64,000 bases of DNA from CAZJYI01 sp964550025. GTDB taxonomy: Bacteria > Verrucomicrobiota > Kiritimatiellia > UBA8416 > CAYOBW01. The DNA lies in the NCBI GenBank assembly GCA_964550025.1, contig CAZJYI010000024.1, positions 33,501-97,500 on the forward strand, read 5' to 3'. The position numbers and the translations under genes were made by a program. Below are positions 9,301-16,941 of this stretch, one piece after another. Under the pieces are notes generated by a model. The model saw only the letters and a program-made list of their open reading frames with translations. It did not search any database and had not been told where the DNA came from. How positions within the stretch are numbered: the first letter of the stretch is position 1; each line of letters begins with the position of its first letter.

Positions 9301-9685
9301 CAAAGAGCTCGTCCCGGGAGATATGGCCAAGCGAGGGTAGCTTCGTCGTCGGCCCGATGGACCCGGCAACAAGGCGCCCCGCGGCGCCCCCTATGGCTCT
9401 GCGCGCGAGCTCGACAGCGGCGGCGTTGATCTCCGCCACCTTGTCGGCCAGGCCGTATTCGCCGAGGACGATGCGGGTCGCCCCGAAGGTATTCGTCTCC
9501 AGAACCCTTGCACCTGCCTCGACAAACGAACGGTGCAACTCGAAAACGGCGTCGGGCGCGGAGAGATTCAGGACCTCCGTACAACCCTCTTTGCCGTCCC
9601 ACGCCGACGCAGGCAGGTCCATCGCCTGGATGTTGGTCCCACACGCACCGTCGAGAATCAGAACATCGTTGTCTGCTGGTTTCAC
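6311..9685 (-). CDS. metH: Cobalamin-dependent methionine synthase
   Basis: About 1,124 residues from the GTG at 9685; the frame is open further upstream to 9892, but that part has no family similarity. All four modules are present: homocysteine-binding barrel (about 1-320, with GLNCATGPEAM and VVGGCCGTTPEH zinc cysteines), pterin-binding barrel (about 327-600, starting IGERTNANGSKKF), B12 cap and Rossmann domain (about 620-850, GDVHDIGKN with axial ligand H721) and SAM-binding activation domain (about 900-1124, ending in the conserved PEQTTSAIIVHHP region). It transfers methyl from CH3-THF through cobalamin to homocysteine. Start uncertain: no clear Shine-Dalgarno precedes GTG 9685. I could not find a cobalamin or SAM riboswitch in the 237-bp divergent gap. 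Confidence 0.93.
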   Translation of the reverse strand: MKPADNDVLILDGACGTNIQAMDLPASAWDGKEGCTEVLNLSAPDAVFELHRSFVEAGARVLETNTFGATRIVLGEYGLADKVAEINAAAVELARRAIGGAAGRLVAGSIGPTTKLPSLGHISRDELFDAFTEQVSALVEAGVDMLIVETCQDLLQLKTALVSCFEVLERADRDVPVMASVTVERTGTMLVGSDIAAAVATIGPFPIFSLGLNCATGPEAMESHIRFLHHNWPGRISCIPNQGLPQVVDGGTVYPLAPAEYAARMRAFVEEYGVSVVGGCCGTTPEHIRQLVAALDGVIPPARSDVRATPSVSSLYQASELRQDIPPVIIGERTNANGSKKFRELLLADDYPGCLQIALGQEAGGAHLIDLCAAYAGRDETADMTELVTLFSRSVKIPVVIDSTTPDCIEACLKLYPGRCIVNSINLEDGGTYMRRVCALLKKYGGAAVALTINEDGMAMTADEKIATARRIHDMAVGEFDLRPGDLLFDPLTFTIGAGDENLRDAAVQTLDAIRRIKQELLGVGTVLGVSNISFGLSRASRRVLNSVFLHEAVEAGLDAAIVDAGKILPLARIGEDDREICLDLLYDRVRDEEKTPLMLFIEHFQDAAASDDEHEDEGGAKRAEQVLREQVVSGDKEGLEDQLAILLQRFAPVAVINEILVPAMRHVGELFGRGEILLPFVLQSAEVMKKAVAFLEPLMEKADTDSATKVLLATVQGDVHDIGKNLVDIILSNNGYRVFNLGIKVPAETVIEKAREYDVDVVGLSGLLVKSAIVMQESMHQYASAGLGVPILLGGAALTSKFVAESCVPNYDRPVVYCADAFAGLKAVRELEEGRLVATTYEPANETGRMKPGVKDADIVRDNPVPEPPFLGCRHVHDVDPAGVFPFVNVQALFRGRWGYRRAKMSADEYAELIRTKVEPMYEDLKREALEGGLVRPKAAYGYYRCFSRGDVVVVEDRDALREFAFPRQTEPPHLCIADFFKSEKEGGDVAAFFVVTIGEEIGRRTHELFEGDCYHDYLMLHGFSVEVTDALAEYWHGVMRAEMGIAGAEPDQPSGYVTQAYQGSRYGFGYPACPDLGAHEPVFAMLSPGEIGVTLTENMEMVPEQTTSAIIVHHPQAKYFAV

Positions 9686-9922
9686 GCGGGGAAGTGTCAG
9701 GGTAAGCACGGCGGGTGTCAAGGGGAGAGGGACCGTCCGGGCGGACAAACAAACTGCGTCAGAAGCCACTGCCGACTTGCTCACCAGGCGGGCAACTGCT
9801 AGCATACAAACCAGTGGGGGATGTGCTGCCGGTCGTGCGGCTTCACCGGGCACGAGCGAGGCCGGAGGCAGCGTATCCATTCGGGCATCCATCTCGTTGC
9901 ACCTGGCAAGGGGGAAAACGCC

Positions 9923-12900
9923 ATGCGTGTGTCACGTCTCATTCCGTCATCCGTCATTGCATCGATTCTGGTGGCCGGTGCCGCGCAAGCGGCGCCGTAT
10001 CCGTTCGCCGACAACTTTGAGTCCGGTGTGGGGAACTGGGTCACGAACGGGCTCTGGGGGCTGACATCGTCGGACGCCCACTCGGCGTCCCAGTCGGCCA
10101 CGGACAGTCCGGGCCGGTTCTACACGAACCACACCGACGCGGCCCTCGAACTGGGCAGTAGCATCAACCTGTCCGCCGCCACAGCACCCGTACTGACCTT
10201 CTACCACCGGCACTCGCTGGAGACTGGTTACGACGAGGCAACCGTGGAGGTCTCCACGAACGGTGGCGGCTCGTGGGTCGCGCCTGCACTGGCCACTTAC
10301 ACGGGCAACCTGGAACCCTGGACGCGGGAACAGCTCGACCTCGGGGCATACGGAGGCCAGAGCGATGTTCGCGTGCGCTTCCGCCTGCAGACCGACAGCA
10401 GCATTGTCAAGGACGGCTGGTACATCGACGATGTGGCGGCGGGGGAGGCCCCGGCTGCTCCGGGCGCGCTGGTCGCGTCGAGCAGCAGCCCCACCAGGGT
10501 CGACCTGAGCTGGGCGGCGTCGGCCGGCCCGAACCTGGACGCGTACCGCATCTATCGGTCGCTCGCGCCCGGCACCGCCTGGCGCACGGGACAGGTCATT
10601 GCCGAGCTGGGCAACAGCGTCACCAGCTACACGGACGTGGCCGTTTCGCCCAAGACGACGTACTACTACCAGGTCATGGCGCTGGACACGAGCGAGCGGC
10701 ACGCCCTGAGCGACGAGCAGAGCGTCACGACGGCAACCGGCATGGACTACCCGTTCCTGGACAACGGCGAAGGCGGCGGGGCCACCTGGAACGCTGAGGC
10801 GCCGTGGGCGCTCTCGGACGAAGATGCGCTCTCCCCCACCCGCGCGTGGACGGAGTCGCCGGGCACGAACTACGAGGACTCCGTCAATGCGTCCCTGACC
10901 CTGGCGGCGCCCATGGATTTGTCCGCCGCAATCGCACCCGCACTCTGTTTTGCGCACAAGCACGATTTCGCGAGCGGCGACTCGGGCAACGCGGAGGTGT
11001 CCGTCAACGGATCCGACTGGACCAGCCTCGAGCAGTTCACCGGATCGTCCGGCGGCGCATGGCTGCGCGCCCGCTACGACCTTTCCGCCTATGTCGGCGA
11101 GGCCACGGTCTACGTCCGCCTGCGCTTCACCAGCGACCACGCCAACGTAGCCGACGGCTGGCACGTCGACGATATCTCCGTCGCCGAGTCGCCCGCCACG
11201 ATCAACGCACCGGTTATCACCGAGGTCGCGTCGCACTCGATGCGGCTGACCTGGACGGCCAGTGCCAACGACCACTTCTCGCACTATGCCGTCTACCAGT
11301 CGACCGCGACGGACGTCGGCTTCAACGACACGCTCGTGACCACCATCACCGAGCGCGCCACGGCGACCTGCGTGGCCGGCGGACTCGCGCTCGATACCGA
11401 GTACTACTTCCGCGTGTACGAGGTCAGCGGCTACCAGACGTACTCGGCCAACGGGACCGAGAACCACGACCGCACGCTCAACCACCCGATCCCGTTTGCG
11501 GATGGCTTCGAAGGGAGCCTGTTGGGTTGGAACCTGACCGGAACGTGGGGTGCGGACGGAACGACGACGCACGGAGGGAACTTCTCCCTGGGGGATTCCC
11601 CGGGGACCACCTACACGAGCTCCGTCGACTCGTATGCCGTCACGGCTGTGGATTTGACGGGCACCGCGTGGCCGGTGCTGCGCTTCTGGGACCGTTATCA
11701 ATTCAACAGCGGGGACTGGGGGGCCGTGGAAGTCTCGCCCAACGGCACGTCGTGGACGCGCGTGTATTCCGGGAAGTACACGTCCCGAATGGAGTGGCGT
11801 GAGCAGCAGATCAGCCTGACGCCATGGCGCGGGCAGGCCAACCTGCGCATTCGGTTCCACATGTGGACGGACTCGCCCGTGACGACACTTGGAGATGGTT
11901 GGAACATCGACGACCTGTCGGTGGCCGATCACACGCCGGTCACCATCCCGTACCCGTTCTCCGAAGGTTTCGAGTCCGCCCCCACCAACTGGCTCTTCTC
12001 GTCATGGGACCGAACGACCAACGATGTACGCACCGGTACATACGCCCTGCTCGACAAGCCTACGGCGCACATGGGGTGGGAGACCCACCTTTCCGCGACC
12101 CTGGCCGGCGAGCTGGACCTGACGGGAGCGACCAACCCGCAACTCACGTACTACCTGCGGGGCCAACTCAGCGGCCGCACCTCGTTCGGCTGGTACATCT
12201 CCACCGACGGCGGTGTGAACTGGGCGACTGTGGCCGGCACGAGCGTCGGCAACGTCACGCTGGACTGGACGCGCTACCAGGCATCGCTGGCGTCGTACGC
12301 CGGCCAGGTCGTGCACCTGCGCGGCTACACGTCCGCCGACCGTTACGGCTACGACATCCAGGTTGCACTGGACGATGTTGTCATCGAGGAGTCCCCCACC
12401 AATGCCGTTCTGGCCGCGCCGGTGCCGCACCTCAAGTCGGTCGACCTCTCCTGGACGAAGTCAACGCTCGGCGCCGACTTCAAACGCTACGAATTGCGGC
12501 GCGACACCAATCCAAACGTGGACATCAACGACGTGCTCATCGGCGAGTATACCGACGTGAACACGACCAACGTGACGGACAGCGGACTCTCGATCGGCGC
12601 CATCTATTACTACCGCCTGTTCGTCGTCAACCAGCGCGACGTCTACTCCACGGGCAGCGAACGTTCCGCCACCACCGTTCCGCTGGCGATCGGGTTCACG
12701 GATGACATGGACGACCTCGACCTGTGGGATGCAACCGGGACGTGGGGGCCCGACACACTCATCAAACGCAGCGGGGCGGCCTCGCTGGGCGATTCGCCCG
12801 GCGACGACTATCTTCAGAGCACGGACAGCTACATCCTGACGGCCGTAGACCTGAGTTCGGCCACCTGGCCCCTGTTGACCTTCTGGGACCGCTACCAGTT

Positions 12901-15679
12901 CAACAGCGGGGACTGGGGGTTCTTGGAGATTTCGCCCGACGGGAGCACGTGGACACGCGTGTATTCCGGGAAGATCACGTCGCGCACGGAGTGGAGCGAG
13001 CAGCAGATTGACCTCAGACTCTGGAAGGGGCACGCCAACGTACGCATCCGCTTCCACATCCAGACCGACAGCGGCGCCGGCACACGCGCTTACGGGTGGA
13101 ACATCGACGACCTGTCGATTGCGGAACACACGCCGGTGACCATTCCGTATCCGTTCTTCGAAGGGTTCGAGTCCGACCCCACCAACTGGCTCTTCTCGTC
13201 ATGGGATCGAACGACCAACGATGTCCACACCGGTACGTACGCGCTGCTCGACAAGCCTACGGCGGACATGGGATGGAGCACCTACCTCGTCGCAACCCTG
13301 GCCGGCGCGCTGGACCTCACCGGCGCGACCAACCCGCAACTCAAGTACTACCTGCGGGGCCAGCTCAGCGGCCGCACATCGTTTGGCTGGTACGTTTCCA
13401 CCGACGGCGGGGTGAACTGGGCCACCTTGCCGGGCACGACCATCGGGTCCGTCACGCTGGACTGGACGCGCTACCAGGCCTCGCTGGCGTCGTACGCCGG
13501 CCAGGTCGTCCACCTGCGCGGCTACACGTCCGCCGACCGTTACGGCTACGCCATCCAGGTTGCACTGGACGACATTGTTGTCGAGGAGTCCCCTACCAAC
13601 GTGGTGCTGGCGGCGCCCGTCCCGCATTTGAAGACCATCGACCTGTCGTGGACGCCCTCCGCGTTGGGAGCGAACTTCAAGCGCTACGAAATCTACCGCG
13701 ACACGAATCCGAACGTGACTCTCGACGACACGCTGATCGCCTCGATCACGGACGTCAACACGACCGAGTTTACCGACTCCGGTCTCGAAATCGGAACGAC
13801 GTACTACTATCGACTGTACGTGGTGAACCAGAACGACGCCTATTCCACGGGCAGCGAGCGCTCGGCTACCACCGTGCCCCTGGCGCTCGGTTTGACCGAC
13901 CCGATGGAGAATCTGGACAACTGGAACGCGACCGGGACGTGGGGAGTCGACACCCAGTACAAGCACGGCGGCGCGGCATCCGTCTCCGACTCCCCGGGAG
14001 ATGACTACCCCGTCAGCACGGATACCCACCTCCTGACGGCGGTCGATCTCAGCGCCGCCACCTGGCCCGTCCTGCGCTTCTGGGACCGCTACGAGCTCAA
14101 CGGCGGCGACTCGTTTGTTGTCGAGGTCTCTCCGAACGGCACCACCTGGACCCGCCTGTACGGGCAGGAGTTCGGCACGCGCACTAACTGGCAGGAGCAC
14201 GCCATCAGCCTCACCCAGTGGCGCGGAGAGCCAAACCTGCGCATTCGCTTCCACATGTGGACGGACAGCGGAGCGGGGACGCGTGCCTACGGCTGGAACG
14301 TCGACGACGTGTCCGTCACGGAGCATGTTCCGCAAGGCGTCTCCTACCCGTTCTACGAGGATTTCGAGAGCACGTCCACGCTATGGCTGGCGTCCTCCTG
14401 GCACCGCACCATGGATGACCCGGCGGGCGGGTCCTACTGCTTCATCGACAAGACAACGTCCGACATGACACCCAGCACGTTCCTCCCGTCCGAGGTCGCG
14501 GTGGAACTGAACCTGAGCAACGCGGTCAGCCCCCAGCTTACCTACGAACTGCGCGGTCAACTCAGCGGCCGCACCTCTTTCGGCTGGTATGTCTCAACCG
14601 ACGGCGGCGTGAATTGGGCCACCGTGTCGGGCACGAGCATCGGCGGCGTCACCCTGGACTGGACGCGCTACGAGATCCCGCTGGCTGCGTACGTTGGCCA
14701 GACGATCCATTTGAGGTATGGGACCTACGCCGACAACTACGGCAATGCCATCCAGGTGGCCGTCGACAACATCGGCATTGGCGAGCCGACGCCGGGCGCC
14801 CCCAGGCTGCATTCGCCTGTGCAGCTTGAGTCCGTGCCGGTTTTGAGACCGACGCTGCGGGTGTACAATGCCACCGACTACCAGGGCGATGCGTTGGACT
14901 ACGAATTCCGGATCTACTCGGACGCACTGCTCAGCAACCTGGTTGCCTCCGTGCCTGCCGTAGCCCAGGGCGTGAGCATCACTGCATGGGAGGTCGACAC
15001 GGACCTGCCGGATGGTGCGCAGTACTGGTGGCGCTGCCGGGCGGCCGATACCGGCGGCCCCGGCCCGTGGATGGATACGGCCATCTTCTATGTCAGCCAC
15101 GTGAACAACCCGCCCTACCCCGTCGAGCTCGTGGGCCCGCCGCCGGCGTCCATCCTGCACGACCTGGACCATGTCCTGAGCTGGAAATCCACGTCTGACC
15201 CGGACACGGGCGGCATCATCAAGAGCTACCACATGCAGATCTCGACGGGGATCAACTTTGCCGTTCTGGGCGTGGACGACCCGACCATCGAAATCACCGG
15301 CACGCCGCCGGGGCCGGAGTTCGTCATCGCCAAGCCACTCGCGACCTTCAGCAACAGCGCGGCGCTCATCCCCGAGACATACTACTACTGGCGTATGCGG
15401 GCCTGCGACCAGTGGGACTTGTGGTCGGATTGGTCGACAAACGTGATGTGGTTCATTTACGGCACACCGCCACCGACGATCGGGGAAATGGCGCCGCAGT
15501 CGGACGGCTCATTCGAGATGAACTGGGAACGTTCCGGCAAGGCCGTGTACATCGAGCACAGCCCCACGCTTATTCCCGCCGATTGGCAGCCCGTGGCCGG
15601 ACCGATCCACGGGACCAACGCCGTTGCCGCACCGCCGCCGGGAAGCAAGCGCGGCTACTTCCGTACGCGGACGGAGTGA
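9923..15679 (+). CDS. Giant secreted repeat protein (MAM-like beta-sandwich and fibronectin type III domains)
   Basis: About 1,918 residues from the ATG at 9923, preceded by AAGGGGG; the frame is open upstream but this ATG begins a clear signal peptide (cut after about residue 23, AAQA). The body alternates approximately 150-residue domains that open with PF..(N/G)FES/GFE and close with GW.IDD(V/L)(S/A) (the MAM-like fold also found after M6 peptidases) with FN3-like domains (DLSW...YRIYR...TYYYQV...). Residues 670-1068 and 1069-1467 are a 399-residue tandem duplication, nearly identical at DNA level, followed by a diverged partial third copy. The end has additional FN3-like domains and a short tail ('ADWQPVAG...GYFRTR'). 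No catalytic motif was seen; an adhesin or matrix role is inferred. Confidence 0.75.
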   Translation: MRVSRLIPSSVIASILVAGAAQAAPYPFADNFESGVGNWVTNGLWGLTSSDAHSASQSATDSPGRFYTNHTDAALELGSSINLSAATAPVLTFYHRHSLETGYDEATVEVSTNGGGSWVAPALATYTGNLEPWTREQLDLGAYGGQSDVRVRFRLQTDSSIVKDGWYIDDVAAGEAPAAPGALVASSSSPTRVDLSWAASAGPNLDAYRIYRSLAPGTAWRTGQVIAELGNSVTSYTDVAVSPKTTYYYQVMALDTSERHALSDEQSVTTATGMDYPFLDNGEGGGATWNAEAPWALSDEDALSPTRAWTESPGTNYEDSVNASLTLAAPMDLSAAIAPALCFAHKHDFASGDSGNAEVSVNGSDWTSLEQFTGSSGGAWLRARYDLSAYVGEATVYVRLRFTSDHANVADGWHVDDISVAESPATINAPVITEVASHSMRLTWTASANDHFSHYAVYQSTATDVGFNDTLVTTITERATATCVAGGLALDTEYYFRVYEVSGYQTYSANGTENHDRTLNHPIPFADGFEGSLLGWNLTGTWGADGTTTHGGNFSLGDSPGTTYTSSVDSYAVTAVDLTGTAWPVLRFWDRYQFNSGDWGAVEVSPNGTSWTRVYSGKYTSRMEWREQQISLTPWRGQANLRIRFHMWTDSPVTTLGDGWNIDDLSVADHTPVTIPYPFSEGFESAPTNWLFSSWDRTTNDVRTGTYALLDKPTAHMGWETHLSATLAGELDLTGATNPQLTYYLRGQLSGRTSFGWYISTDGGVNWATVAGTSVGNVTLDWTRYQASLASYAGQVVHLRGYTSADRYGYDIQVALDDVVIEESPTNAVLAAPVPHLKSVDLSWTKSTLGADFKRYELRRDTNPNVDINDVLIGEYTDVNTTNVTDSGLSIGAIYYYRLFVVNQRDVYSTGSERSATTVPLAIGFTDDMDDLDLWDATGTWGPDTLIKRSGAASLGDSPGDDYLQSTDSYILTAVDLSSATWPLLTFWDRYQFNSGDWGFLEISPDGSTWTRVYSGKITSRTEWSEQQIDLRLWKGHANVRIRFHIQTDSGAGTRAYGWNIDDLSIAEHTPVTIPYPFFEGFESDPTNWLFSSWDRTTNDVHTGTYALLDKPTADMGWSTYLVATLAGALDLTGATNPQLKYYLRGQLSGRTSFGWYVSTDGGVNWATLPGTTIGSVTLDWTRYQASLASYAGQVVHLRGYTSADRYGYAIQVALDDIVVEESPTNVVLAAPVPHLKTIDLSWTPSALGANFKRYEIYRDTNPNVTLDDTLIASITDVNTTEFTDSGLEIGTTYYYRLYVVNQNDAYSTGSERSATTVPLALGLTDPMENLDNWNATGTWGVDTQYKHGGAASVSDSPGDDYPVSTDTHLLTAVDLSAATWPVLRFWDRYELNGGDSFVVEVSPNGTTWTRLYGQEFGTRTNWQEHAISLTQWRGEPNLRIRFHMWTDSGAGTRAYGWNVDDVSVTEHVPQGVSYPFYEDFESTSTLWLASSWHRTMDDPAGGSYCFIDKTTSDMTPSTFLPSEVAVELNLSNAVSPQLTYELRGQLSGRTSFGWYVSTDGGVNWATVSGTSIGGVTLDWTRYEIPLAAYVGQTIHLRYGTYADNYGNAIQVAVDNIGIGEPTPGAPRLHSPVQLESVPVLRPTLRVYNATDYQGDALDYEFRIYSDALLSNLVASVPAVAQGVSITAWEVDTDLPDGAQYWWRCRAADTGGPGPWMDTAIFYVSHVNNPPYPVELVGPPPASILHDLDHVLSWKSTSDPDTGGIIKSYHMQISTGINFAVLGVDDPTIEITGTPPGPEFVIAKPLATFSNSAALIPETYYYWRMRACDQWDLWSDWSTNVMWFIYGTPPPTIGEMAPQSDGSFEMNWERSGKAVYIEHSPTLIPADWQPVAGPIHGTNAVAAPPPGSKRGYFRTRTE
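11930..14323. repeat. 1,197-bp tandem duplication inside the giant secreted protein gene
   Basis: Copies at 11930-13126 and 13127-14323 have the same length (399 codons) and long identical stretches, for example the segments around 12130-12380 and 13330-13570. A third, diverged copy starts at 14324. Differences are scattered and mostly synonymous by eye, so the duplication looks recent or homogenised by gene conversion. Confidence 0.85.
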
Positions 15680-15680
15680 G

Positions 15681-15719
15681 GAATGTCGAATGTTGAACGC
15701 TGAATGCTGAATGTCGAAG
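15681..15719. repeat. Heptamer array, GAATGCT type
   Basis: GAATGTC-GAATGTT-GAACGCT-GAATGCT-GAATGTC-GAAG begins one base after the TGA of the giant gene. Five units of seven bases plus a partial unit. The rest of the gap to 15863 is GC-rich without a gene. Confidence 0.8.
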
Positions 15720-15863
15720 TGGGGGTGCATTCTCGTTCTGACGCCCGGTTTGATGCCACGGGCGGAGATCCACTCGCTCACGCTCGTGGCTACACCTCCC
15801 CGCGCAGGCAGAGACGGCAAGGCTTGCCCCGCCGGCTCGCCGGCCCTGCGAAGAGCCCCTCGT

Positions 15864-16535
15864 TCACAGCGGCCGCCAGTGATCGCGGACGGCATCGGAC
15901 CCGCCCAGCCTGGCGGGAACGGCGTTGGCGGCATAGCCGGCGCAGGCAATGGCGTGCTCCAGGTTGGAGCGCGCCAGACGCAATCCCTCGTACGTAACGG
16001 TCAGCGTGCGGGAAGCCGGGTCTACGCTCACCAGCGGGTCATCGCCCCCGGCCCGCGCGTAGGCCAGCGCGTCCACGACCCTGTTGGCGGCCGTGATGTC
16101 CGCCATGCCGGGCACGTGGATGACGGCGGTATGCCGGTCGGGCCAATCCTGGCAGGGGCCATCCACGGTCTCCACGAGGGGCGGCGGATTCGGCGCCGTC
16201 CTGAGTATCCGGGCATCGGAGAACCCCACCTCCATGAGTCGCGCTACCAGCAGCGCCCGGTATGCGGGGAGCCGCAGGCGCGGACCTTCGTGGTACAGAA
16301 CCAGCCGCTTCGAAACATCGATTTGGCAGTCGTTCCTGACGGCCTGCGCCAGGATCGACGTGGCATCCAACACGGCGTTGGTCACGATACGCACGTCCCG
16401 CTCGTTCGCCATTCGCGGGACGACGACCGCATCACTGCGAACGTCCGACCGGCGGCAGGACACGGTTCCGGCAAGGCAGCCGGCAAGCAGTATAAGCGAA
16501 AGCGTGCACCAGGTTCTCTCGGTTGCATGGCTCAT
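15864..16535 (-). CDS. Lipoprotein with a degenerate HMA-like domain lacking CXXC
   Basis: About 223 residues. The start is decided by AAGGAGGT (minus strand, about 16541-16548) ahead of the ATG at 16535; the longer open frame to 16652 is not needed. The N-terminus is a type II signal peptide with candidate lipobox cysteines in LLAGC and TVSC. The C-terminal 85 residues resemble a heavy-metal-associated domain in order and spacing (VIHVPGM....VVDAL....VSVDPASRTLTVTYE....LEHAIACAGY.A), but GMxCxxC is replaced by GMADITAAN, so metal binding by the usual cysteines is excluded. The middle (residues 40-120) is a second alpha/beta segment I do not recognise. Function unknown; probably an envelope lipoprotein. 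Confidence 0.6.
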   Translation of the reverse strand: MSHATERTWCTLSLILLAGCLAGTVSCRRSDVRSDAVVVPRMANERDVRIVTNAVLDATSILAQAVRNDCQIDVSKRLVLYHEGPRLRLPAYRALLVARLMEVGFSDARILRTAPNPPPLVETVDGPCQDWPDRHTAVIHVPGMADITAANRVVDALAYARAGGDDPLVSVDPASRTLTVTYEGLRLARSNLEHAIACAGYAANAVPARLGGSDAVRDHWRPL

Positions 16536-16676
16536 GTCATACCTCCTTGCAGAGTTCAACGGGAGAAGGGGACGGGCGTCACGGGTTGGGATTCGCATCC
16601 CCTGGCCGGCATCGCGGAGGCGGTCCGCAATCCAGGTCAGCGCACTAGACATTGCACTCGACGAGCCGTTGAGCTA

Positions 16677-16887
16677 GACCCCATGCGAAAAGGGCTTGCG
16701 CTAGTTTCGCGGCGTACAGGGGAGCAGATCAAGTAAAGAGATTAAGTAAAGAGACAAAGTAACCGGAGGCCAGCCCTTCGTAATCTCATTACTTAATCTC
16801 ATTACTTCGTCTCTCCCTTCAACGTGTGTCCCCTTTTCATGGTCATTTCCGGGTAGAATCGGCGTCTGACCCTTTTCGCATGGCGTC
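16677..16887. mobile_element. MITE-like or REP-cluster element with 18-bp terminal inverted repeats
   Basis: The left end GACCCCATGCGAAAAGGG (16677-16694) and the reverse complement of the right end (16870-16887) differ at one base. Both ends are bordered by GAGCTA (16671-16676 and 16888-16893), as a 6-bp target duplication would be. Inside is an inverted array of 13-base units. No coding sequence. The strings 'CTGACCCTTTTCGC' and 'CAACGTGTGTCCCCTTTT' also recall REP sequences associated with RAYT-type transposases, so a REP cluster is the alternative reading. Confidence 0.55.
16734..16817. repeat. Inverted array of 13-base repeats
   Basis: The left arm has AAGTAAAGAGATT-AAGTAAAGAGACA-AAGTAA and the right arm has AATCTCATTACTT-AATCTCATTACTT-CGTCTC, which are reverse complements apart from A/T changes. 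About 25 bases separate the arms. It lies inside the 16677-16887 element and could form a long hairpin. Confidence 0.75.
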
Positions 16888-16941
16888 GAGCTAGACTACC
16901 AGTCGAATCAATGGGTGACGGACATAGAGAGGGGGTAGCAG

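Noticed and set aside
9686..9892. N-terminal extension of MetH to the ATG at 9892
   Set aside because: The 69 added residues have no similarity to MetH and lie in the divergent promoter region; GTG 9685 is four to ten residues before the conserved LILDGACG start.
9686..9922. Cobalamin or SAM riboswitch upstream of metH
   Set aside because: I could not find a B12 box or a SAM-type core in this gap; a covariance-model search of 9600-9922 on the minus strand would decide.
9947..11932. 661-codon minus-strand frame over the giant secreted protein
   Set aside because: The plus strand encodes a signal peptide and repeated folds; the minus frame has no motif and is Arg/Gly/Val-rich.
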